From Clostridiales bacterium (lineage in GTDB: Bacteria > Bacillota > Clostridia > Oscillospirales > Oscillospiraceae), in contig DPCD01000198.1 in NCBI GenBank assembly GCA_003516765.1, positions 1 through 18,938 on the forward strand: DNA of 18,938 nucleotides, given 5' to 3'. This document shows positions 14,206 through 18,938 of this stretch, piece after piece (within the stretch, counting starts at the first letter, position 1; each line of letters starts with the position of its first letter). The position numbers and the translations under genes were made by a program. Under the pieces are notes generated by a model that saw nothing but the letters and a program-made list of their open reading frames with translations, did no database searches and had not been told where the DNA came from.

Positions 14206-14616
14206 CTATTTGATGAACTTTTCGATTGCCTGGCAGAGGCTGTCCAATGCCTGCTCGTCGTCCCGTTCGACCGCGTCGACGATGCAGTGCTGGATATGAT
14301 CCTGCAGAATGACCTTGCCGATGTTGTTGATGGCGGAACGGACCGCCGCAATCTGAATCAGGACCTCCGAGCAGTCGCGCCCGTCCTCGACCATCTTCTT
14401 GACCGATTCCAGATGCCCGATGGCGCGCGCCAGCCGGTTGATCACCGCCTTCGTGTTCGCGTGGACATGCCCGTGCGCGCCCGGCTCGTGCGCATGATCG
14501 TGGTCGTGCGGATGCGCATGGTCGTGCTCCTGCGCCTGCTCGGGCGTGTGGACGTCCTGCGGCGTGTGCAGGTGGGCAATGTGGTGTTCGTGCAGATATT
14601 CGTGGTCGTGTTCCAT
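14206..14616 (-). CDS. CsoR/RcnR-family metal-sensing repressor with His-rich N-terminal tail
   Basis: A 136-residue protein. Residues 1-53 are a tail very rich in His, Asp and Glu (for example EHDHAHPHDHDHAHE). Residues 54-136 are a complete CsoR/RcnR (DUF156) all-helical domain: NTKAVINRLARAIGHLESV, then GRDCSEVLIQIAAVRSAINN and LQDHIQHC. The presumed ligands are C82, H107 and C111, with spacings 25 and 4, identical to Cys36/His61/Cys65 of the copper sensor CsoR. The usual family length is about 85-100 residues, so the tail is an addition. It diverges from a His-rich/CooT operon that it probably controls. The tail suggests nickel or zinc buffering, while the core fingerprint is copper-like, so the inducer is uncertain. 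ATG 14616 has AGAAGGA upstream. Confidence 0.9.
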   Translation of the reverse strand: MEHDHEYLHEHHIAHLHTPQDVHTPEQAQEHDHAHPHDHDHAHEPGAHGHVHANTKAVINRLARAIGHLESVKKMVEDGRDCSEVLIQIAAVRSAINNIGKVILQDHIQHCIVDAVERDDEQALDSLCQAIEKFIK

Positions 14617-14651
14617 GGCGCATCATCCTTCTAAGCCTGATTGATTCTCCG

Positions 14652-14657
14652 AGTATA
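14652..14657 (-). promoter_or_regulatory. Extended -10 element for the CsoR-family gene
   Basis: On the minus strand TGGTATACT forms an extended -10 (TATACT at 14652-14657), about 36 nt before the start codon. No good -35 lies at the usual distance. Confidence 0.4.
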
Positions 14658-14718
14658 CCACATCTCCATCGTTAATTCCATACAAAACCGGCAAAAAATT
14701 TCGGAAAATTTACATTCA

Positions 14719-14737
14719 AATCCCGCCCCGGGGGATT
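14719..14737. promoter_or_regulatory. Candidate operator for the CsoR-family repressor
   Basis: AATCCC (14719-14724) and GGGATT (14732-14737) form a perfect inverted repeat around a 7-bp GC core. CsoR/RcnR-family operators are typically G/C tracts flanked by A/T in such a dyad. It lies in the divergent region between the regulator and the His-rich gene, 20 bp upstream of the latter's -35. Confidence 0.5.
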
Positions 14738-14757
14738 ATTTTCCCGATTTCATGCTC

Positions 14758-14786
14758 TTTACAAATCGCGCCGGTCCTAGTATAAT
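14758..14786 (+). promoter_or_regulatory. Sigma-A promoter of the His-rich/cooT operon
   Basis: TTTACA (14758-14763) and consensus TATAAT (14781-14786) with exactly 17 bp between them. The start would fall near 14793, giving a leader of about 60 nt. Confidence 0.85.
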
Positions 14787-14852
14787 GAAGGCAATCGATA
14801 AAAATGATTGACAGGCGTCCTTTTCCGGGCGCCGCCGGAAAGGAACAGAATT

Positions 14853-15203
14853 ATGCATCACGATGAAACCATGCACACCCACGAGCATACCCATGCCGAC
14901 GGGCAGACGCATTCGCATGAACACACGCATCCGCACGACCACGAGCATGAACACACCCACGGCTGCGACGAGCACGCCTGCGCCGGCTGCTCCGGCTGCG
15001 CAGACCCGAAGCAGGAGCTGATGGCGCTGATGAAATATATGGTCGGTCACAACACCGCCCACGCCAATGAGCTGGCGCAGCTGGCAAAGCAGCTGCAGGA
15101 TCTCGGCGAAAACGCCGCCTATGAGCAGATCATGCTCGCCGTGAGCGACTTTGAAAAGGGCAATCTTCGCCTTTCCACGGTCCTTACGTCCATGAACGGC
15201 TGA
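14853..15203 (+). CDS. His/Cys-rich putative metal-binding (nickel) protein
   Basis: A 116-residue soluble protein with no signal peptide or membrane segment. Residues 1-37 are an alternating His tract (HTHEHTHADGQTHSHEH type). Residues 38-49 carry four cysteines in GCDEHACAGCSGC. Residues 52-113 form a predicted two-helix domain containing KYMVGHNTAHANEL and AVSDFEKGNLRL, similar to the small domain seen in other His-rich proteins beside CooT. It is likely a nickel (or zinc) store or chaperone in the cytoplasm. ATG 14853 was chosen because AAAGGA lies upstream; an ATG at 14808 has no site. cooT follows after 13 bp in the same operon. Metal identity is inferred from context only. Confidence 0.85.
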   Translation: MHHDETMHTHEHTHADGQTHSHEHTHPHDHEHEHTHGCDEHACAGCSGCADPKQELMALMKYMVGHNTAHANELAQLAKQLQDLGENAAYEQIMLAVSDFEKGNLRLSTVLTSMNG

Positions 15204-15216
15204 GGAGGAACCTGTT

Positions 15217-15411
15217 ATGTGCCTTGCAATGGTCTATACGGACAAGGCTGAGCCCGAAAATCTCGTGCTGAGCAATGTCCAGCGCATCGACTGCAAAGAC
15301 GGTATGGTCTATCTGACAGACCTGCTCGACCGTCAGGTTGTGGTCGAAGGCGAGATTGTCTCGGTCGACCTCGTCGGCAATACGACGATCATCCGGAAAA
15401 CACAGAAATAA
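15217..15411 (+). CDS. cooT: CooT-family nickel-binding protein
   Basis: A 64-residue protein beginning MCLAMVYTDK. The Met-Cys start with Cys2 as the exposed nickel ligand, the short SH3-like beta pattern and the ending VDLVGNTTIIRK match the CooT family. In Rhodospirillum rubrum, CooT binds one nickel ion as a dimer and takes part in nickel supply to CO dehydrogenase. GAGGAGG lies 8 nt upstream of the ATG. It follows the His-rich gene directly and precedes, by under 700 bp, the cooC-acsD-acsC genes, which supports a role in CODH/ACS nickel supply. Confidence 0.9.
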   Translation: MCLAMVYTDKAEPENLVLSNVQRIDCKDGMVYLTDLLDRQVVVEGEIVSVDLVGNTTIIRKTQK

Positions 15412-15418
15412 CCCAAAC

Positions 15419-15457
15419 GGGAGCCGCACGGAAGCCGCATGCTTTCGCCCGGCTCCC
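15419..15457 (+). other. Intercistronic hairpin after cooT
   Basis: GGGAGCCG (15419-15426) pairs with CGGCTCCC (15450-15457); inner GGAAG/CTTTC pairing is possible. No U tract follows, so it should not stop transcription. It may set the mRNA ratio between cooT and the next gene. Confidence 0.55.
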
Positions 15458-15485
15458 CGCGTCACCCGGGGGAGGATGAACCTGC

Positions 15486-15713
15486 ATGCAGAGCTATGAG
15501 GTTGTGCGCGAGGTGGAAAACCTATGCGCCAACAACCAGATGCGCGATATCTTTTTTGAGGAGATTGAAACCGACGATCCGGTCGGCTGGCTGCGCGATT
15601 TCGTCAAGGGAAAAGACGTGACGCTGACGGTCGACGAAAAGGAAAGCGGCGATCTGACGGTGTTTGTGGAGAGCGGCGGCGTGACGCAGAAATTTCTGTT
15701 CACCCGGCTGTGA
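15486..15713 (+). CDS. Small acidic protein of unknown function
   Basis: A 75-residue protein I do not recognise. It starts MQSYEVVREVENLCANNQMR (helix-like), continues with FFEEIETDDPVGWLRDFVKG, and ends in three beta-like stretches (VTLTVDEKE, DLTVFVESG, QKFLFTRL). It has one cysteine, no His cluster, no signal peptide and no membrane segment. GGGGGAGG lies about 11 nt upstream of the ATG, rather far. There is no promoter or terminator between cooT and this gene, so it is probably the last gene of the nickel operon. The alpha-then-beta layout and acidic surface suggest a small binding or accessory protein, but function is open. Confidence 0.7.
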   Translation: MQSYEVVREVENLCANNQMRDIFFEEIETDDPVGWLRDFVKGKDVTLTVDEKESGDLTVFVESGGVTQKFLFTRL

Positions 15714-15811
15714 CACGCGCCAGCCGAAAAACGGCAAAAAAGTCAGATCAAAATTGATATATCAGTAGCTCATTTTTTACATATTTTTATGCAATTTTTG
15801 CAAGAATAGGC

Positions 15812-15852
15812 TTGTCTTTGCCGGAAATTTGTGTTACGATACTTTTGTATCG
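15812..15852 (+). promoter_or_regulatory. Promoter of the cooC-acsD-acsC operon with overlapping palindrome
   Basis: TTGTCT (15812-15817) and TACGAT (15835-15840) have exactly 17 bp between them. CGATAC (15837-15842) and GTATCG (15847-15852), a perfect 6-bp dyad with a TTTT centre, cover the end of the -10 and the probable start site near 15847. It could be a repressor operator or a hairpin at the very 5' end of the transcript. The surrounding 15714-15810 is AT-rich with no gene. Confidence 0.65.
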
Positions 15853-16100
15853 AATTTACGGGGGAAGGGCTCCGCGGACCAGATTCAATTTTCATCTGGA
15901 GGCGGCTACAGCGTTGCTGAAATCTACGAAGAACGAGCGACACTTTCTTTTGAGCGATCCCCCCGAAGACCGACGCCGGCATGGAAACGCTGTGCGGCGA
16001 AGGCAGCCGGTCTTATCGACCTCGTCTAATTATCCGCGCGCACTCCGGCAGATGTCCCGTCTGCCGGAGTCGTAAGGCGCTTTCAAAGGAGCAGACACAC
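15853..16100 (+). other. Long, apparently structured 5' leader of cooC
   Basis: About 250 nt separate the promoter from cooC with no convincing reading frame. Several helices are visible: CCAGAT/ATCTGG at about 15879-15899, a GC-rich segment around 15960-16020, and a perfect 11-bp hairpin ACTCCGGCAGA/TCTGCCGGAGT (16042-16052 with 16060-16070) that ends 15-20 nt before the cooC ribosome binding site. A core CCGAAGACC near 15964 recalls a cobalamin-riboswitch B12 box, but the other B12 landmarks are missing. I cannot assign a known class. Confidence 0.5.
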
Positions 16101-16868
16101 ATGGCAACACACACGATAGCAGTTGCCGGGAAAGGCGGCGTCGGCAAGACGACCACCTGCGGCATGATCATCGATTATCTGTGCAAGCAGAAGAAGGGTC
16201 CGATTCTCGTTGTAGACGCGGACGCCAACTCCAACCTCAACGAGGTCCTCGGCGTGGAGGTCGAAACCACGCTCGGTGATATCCGCGAGGAAATGGCAAG
16301 AGCCGAGCAGAAGGGCACGGTTCCCGCCAACATGACCAAGGCGGACTACGCGGAGATGAAGTTCAATTCCGCGCTGGTCGAGGAAGACGACTACGACATG
16401 CTCGTCATGGGAAGAACGCAGGGCAAGGGCTGCTATTGCTTTGTCAACGGCGTTCTCAAAACCCAGATCGACAAATACGCCGGAAACTACAAATACATGG
16501 TGATCGACAACGAGGCAGGTCTGGAGCACATCTCCCGCGGCACGCTTCCCCACGTAGACACCATGCTTCTCATCTCCGACTGCTCGCGCCGGGGCGTACA
16601 GGCGGTCGGCAGAATCGCGGAAATGATCCGCGAGCTCGAGCTCAACCCCGGCACCATGAAGCTGATCATCAACCGCGCGCCGAATGGGCAGCTGAACGCC
16701 GGCGTGAAGGAAGAGATCGAAAAGTATGGTCTGGACCTGATCGGCGTGCTTCCGCAGGATGAGACCGTCTACGAGTATGACTGCGACGGCAAGCCCAGCT
16801 CTCAGGTACCGGACAACACGCCGGTCAAGCAGGCGCTGCACCAGATCATGCGCGATTTAAATCTGTAA
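16101..16868 (+). CDS. cooC: CooC-type nickel-insertion ATPase for CODH/ACS
   Basis: A 255-residue MinD/ParA-type P-loop ATPase. The deviant Walker A is AGKGGVGKTT (9-18), followed by LVVDADANSNLNEVLG (37-51, switch I region), and the CxC motif C111-Y-C113 characteristic of CooC, where metal binds across the dimer. VIDNEAGLEHISRG (135-147) is the switch II equivalent. CooC/AcsF proteins use ATP to deliver nickel to CODH or to the A-cluster of acetyl-CoA synthase. ATG 16101 has AAAGGAG 9 nt upstream; a longer frame from 15981 runs through the leader and lacks a site. It is the first gene of the acs operon. Which enzyme it serves, CODH or ACS, is not decided by sequence. Confidence 0.94.
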   Translation: MATHTIAVAGKGGVGKTTTCGMIIDYLCKQKKGPILVVDADANSNLNEVLGVEVETTLGDIREEMARAEQKGTVPANMTKADYAEMKFNSALVEEDDYDMLVMGRTQGKGCYCFVNGVLKTQIDKYAGNYKYMVIDNEAGLEHISRGTLPHVDTMLLISDCSRRGVQAVGRIAEMIRELELNPGTMKLIINRAPNGQLNAGVKEEIEKYGLDLIGVLPQDETVYEYDCDGKPSSQVPDNTPVKQALHQIMRDLNL

Positions 16869-16874
16869 GCCTTT

Positions 16875-16909
16875 GGCAGCGCCACACCCTACTGGCGCGT
16901 GGCGCTGTC
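16875..16909 (+). other. Intercistronic hairpin between cooC and acsD
   Basis: CAGCGCCAC (16877-16885) pairs with GTGGCGCTG (16899-16907); two further pairs extend the stem. GAAAAATTA follows rather than U residues, so it is not a terminator. It may act as an RNA processing or stability boundary favouring the abundant corrinoid-protein subunits over CooC. Confidence 0.65.
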
Positions 16910-16941
16910 TGAAAAATTATGATATAGGGGGATTCAACATT

Positions 16942-17886
16942 ATGCCTTTCGTTCCCAAGAAGCAGGCTTTCAATGCCCACATCAATGAAGTTGTGCTGGG
17001 TGTTGGCGAAAAAGCAACTGCGATCGGCGGTCAGAATGTCCTGCCGTTCCACTGGTTTGACGCCGAAATCAAAAACGCACCCAAGATCGGCGTCGAGCTG
17101 ACCGACTTCGGTATGTCCGAGTACACGATGCCCGGTGAGCAGGCGTTCTACGCCGGCTGCGAAACCGTGGTTGACATGGCGAAGCGTGCCGAGACCATGG
17201 AAGGTGCAGATTTCCTGTGCCTGCACTTTGAAGGCGCCGATCCCAACGGCGCGAACAAGTCCGTAGAAGAGTGTGTTGCTCTGGCAAAGGCCGTTTCCGA
17301 TGCCGTCACGATGCCGATTGTCGTCATGGGCTGCAAGAACATCGAGAAGGACACCGAGCTGTTCAACAAGGTCGCAGAAGCCCTTGCCGGCAAGAACATC
17401 CTCGTTCTTTCCGCGCGCGATGAAAACTATAAGACCGTCGGCGCATCTGCCGGTCTTGCATACAACCAGAAGGTCGGCGCGGAATCCGCTGTCGACATCA
17501 ACCTCGCAAAGCAGCTCAACACCGTCATGACCCAGCTCGGCGTCAACGCGCAGAACATCGTCATGAACATCGGCTCCGCTGCCGCTGGCTACGGCTACGA
17601 ATACGTCGCCTCCACCCTCGACCGCATCAAGGACGCTGCGCTGAAGCAGGCGGACGCCATGCTCCAGATGCCCATCATGACCCCCGTGTCCTCCGATACC
17701 TGGGGCGTCAAGGAATCCGTCATGTCCGAGGCTGATATGCCCGAGTGGGGCAGCCAGGAAGAGCGCGGCATCGAAATGGAAATCACCACCGCGGCTGCGG
17801 TTCTGGCAGGTGGCTCCGACGCAGTGATCCTGCGCCATCCGGAAGCCGTGAAGACCATCGCCGCGATGATCCGCGCGCTGATGTAA
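16942..17886 (+). CDS. acsD: CODH/ACS delta subunit (corrinoid iron-sulfur protein, small subunit)
   Basis: A 314-residue TIM-barrel protein of the AcsD/CdhD family. It pairs with AcsC to form the corrinoid iron-sulfur protein that carries the methyl group from methyl-THF to acetyl-CoA synthase in the Wood-Ljungdahl pathway. Recognisable blocks are LPFHWFDAEIKNAPKIGVEL, DFLCLHFEGADPNG, MPIVVMGCKNIEKDTEL and the C-terminal EMEITTAAAVLAGGSDAVIL. ATG 16942 has AGGGGGA about 10 nt upstream; an upstream ATG at 16873 falls inside the intercistronic hairpin. acsC starts 21 bp after its stop. Codon use appears strongly biased, consistent with high expression. Confidence 0.95.
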   Translation: MPFVPKKQAFNAHINEVVLGVGEKATAIGGQNVLPFHWFDAEIKNAPKIGVELTDFGMSEYTMPGEQAFYAGCETVVDMAKRAETMEGADFLCLHFEGADPNGANKSVEECVALAKAVSDAVTMPIVVMGCKNIEKDTELFNKVAEALAGKNILVLSARDENYKTVGASAGLAYNQKVGAESAVDINLAKQLNTVMTQLGVNAQNIVMNIGSAAAGYGYEYVASTLDRIKDAALKQADAMLQMPIMTPVSSDTWGVKESVMSEADMPEWGSQEERGIEMEITTAAAVLAGGSDAVILRHPEAVKTIAAMIRALM

Positions 17887-17907
17887 GCAGAGGAGGAATG
17901 AGTTACT

Positions 17908-18938
17908 ATGGCAGTTAAAGGTCTTGACATTTTCAAATTATCTCCCAAGAAGAACTGTAAAGAGTGCGGCAGCCCCACATGTATGGCTTTCTGCATGAAG
18001 GTTGCCCAGGGCTCCATTGAAATCACAAAGTGCCCCTACATGTCCGAAGAAGCGATCGCTCTTCTGTCTGAAGCTACCGCGCCTCCCATGAAGACCGTCA
18101 CGGTCGGCGAACATAAGCTCGGCGGCGAGACCGTCATGATGCGTCACGAGAAGACCCTCGTCAACCGCAACCTGTTCGCAGCAACGCTGTGTACCTGCAT
18201 GGACGACGCGAAGGTCGAAGCGCGCATCGAAGGCATCAAGAAGGTTGACTATGAGCGCATCGGCGAGCGCGAGATGGTAGAGTGCGTCTTCGTTCACGAC
18301 GCAGGCGACAGCGCAAAGTTTGTCGAGCTGTGCAAGAAGGCAGCCGCCATCGAAGGCCGCACCGTCATCATCGACACCAAGGACGTCGACACCGCAAAGG
18401 CAGCTGTCGAGGCAATCAAGGACAACAAGCCCATCCTCAACGGCGCCAACAAGGATAACTTCGAGGCAATGAACGCCATCGCAACCGCTGCCGGTATCGT
18501 TCTGGGCGTCCACGGCGCAGACCTGTCCGAGCTGCACGACACCGTCGCCGCTCTGGAGAAGGCAGGCAACAAGAACCTGATTCTCGACGTTACCGCCGAG
18601 ACCGTCAAGGAAACCTTCGCAAACGCAGTTCTCGTTCGCCGCACCGCCATTAAGGACGGCGACCGTACCTTCGGTTATCCGTCGCTGGTCAACCTCGGCG
18701 TCCTGTGCGACCACAACGAGCATCTCGAGACCGCGCTTGCTTCCGTCTTCGTTCTGAAGTACGGCTCGATCATCGTCATGGACAAGATCGGCTACGCAGA
18801 GGCTCTGCCGCTGTACGGTCTGCGTCAGAACATCTTCACCGACCCGCAGAAGCCGATGAAGGTCGCGCCCGGCATCTATCCGATCAACGGCGCAACGCCC
18901 GACGACCCCTGCGCCCTGACGGTCGACTTCGCGCTGAC
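17908..18938 (+). CDS. acsC: CODH/ACS gamma subunit (corrinoid iron-sulfur protein, large subunit; 3' partial)
   Basis: The first 343 residues of AcsC, open to the window edge; the family is about 440-450 residues, so roughly 100 residues are missing. The N-terminal [4Fe-4S] domain has C17, C20, C25 and C42 in KKNCKECGSPTC and KCPY, matching the CxxCx4CxnC pattern of the corrinoid iron-sulfur protein, where the cluster reactivates Co(II). A TIM-barrel follows (about 95-310: MVECVFVHDAGD, GRTVIIDTKDVD, NLILDVTAETVKE, FGYPSLVNLGV). The cobalamin-binding C-terminus starts near the end of the window. GGAGG lies about 10 nt before the ATG. It is the third gene of the cooC-acsD-acsC operon, and more acs genes are expected downstream. 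Confidence 0.96.
   Translation, partial: MAVKGLDIFKLSPKKNCKECGSPTCMAFCMKVAQGSIEITKCPYMSEEAIALLSEATAPPMKTVTVGEHKLGGETVMMRHEKTLVNRNLFAATLCTCMDDAKVEARIEGIKKVDYERIGEREMVECVFVHDAGDSAKFVELCKKAAAIEGRTVIIDTKDVDTAKAAVEAIKDNKPILNGANKDNFEAMNAIATAAGIVLGVHGADLSELHDTVAALEKAGNKNLILDVTAETVKETFANAVLVRRTAIKDGDRTFGYPSLVNLGVLCDHNEHLETALASVFVLKYGSIIVMDKIGYAEALPLYGLRQNIFTDPQKPMKVAPGIYPINGATPDDPCALTVDFAL

Noticed and set aside
14460..14960. CRISPR-like or tandem DNA repeat
   Set aside because: The repeated CAC/CAT and GAC/GAG words are His-rich coding sequence; there are no regular repeat and spacer units.
15853..16030. Cobalamin riboswitch before cooC
   Set aside because: Only a short CCGAAGACC core resembles the B12 box. 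The other conserved cobalamin landmarks, including the GCCACTG region, are missing.
15812..16075. Small open frames (66-87 codons) in the cooC leader
   Set aside because: No ribosome binding site, they overlap the promoter or end in the leader, and the peptides show no recognisable pattern. The region is better read as untranslated RNA.

Overview
The window looks like a chromosomal segment of an anaerobic, fairly GC-rich member of the Clostridia, probably an Oscillospirales-type gut bacterium. The pointers are selenium and nickel handling genes, Wood-Ljungdahl genes, a glycine-riboswitch gcvT, an S-layer-homology protein, strong AGGAGG ribosome binding sites and sigma-A promoters. The taxonomic placement is inference from gene content and base composition. 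No rRNA, tRNA, CRISPR array, phage or insertion sequence was seen.

Layout. (1) 1-1767: 3' end of a secreted C69-family dipeptidase with two C-terminal SLH repeats, closed by a bidirectional terminator. (2) 1828-6772: a selenium cluster. A cysteine-desulfurase-like enzyme and a LysR regulator run leftward. The yedE transporter, a one-domain yedF, a DUF3343 Se/S-carrier-like protein and selD run rightward from the same 261-bp divergent region, with overlapping or nearly touching genes. The yedE leader holds a terminator-like hairpin. (3) 6786-8706: a small HPr-like protein, then a lone gcvT controlled by a tandem glycine riboswitch with a clear terminator platform. (4) 8740-11529: a polar amino-acid ABC transporter (binding lipoprotein, permease, ATPase). 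Its first intercistronic gap contains a 165-bp fold-back, MITE-like element. (5) 11624-14142: a LarA-family nickel-pincer enzyme and a class I/II aminotransferase in one operon. (6) 14158-15713: a nickel-handling module. A CsoR-family regulator with a histidine-rich tail is divergent from a His/Cys-rich protein, CooT and an unrecognised 75-residue protein. (7) 15812-18938: a promoter and a long, apparently structured leader, followed by cooC, acsD and the start of acsC, the corrinoid/methyl-transfer part of the CO dehydrogenase/acetyl-CoA synthase (CODH/ACS) gene set.

How it fits together. CODH/ACS needs nickel, and CooT, CooC and the His-rich protein are plausible suppliers; LarA is a second nickel enzyme. 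The selD cluster makes selenophosphate for selenoproteins or selenium-containing molybdenum hydroxylases, typical partners of this metabolism. GcvT and the Wood-Ljungdahl pathway share the methylene-tetrahydrofolate pool. The most notable signals are the His-tailed CsoR/His-rich/CooT module placed directly before the acs genes, the unexplained cooC leader, and the fold-back element inside the ABC operon.
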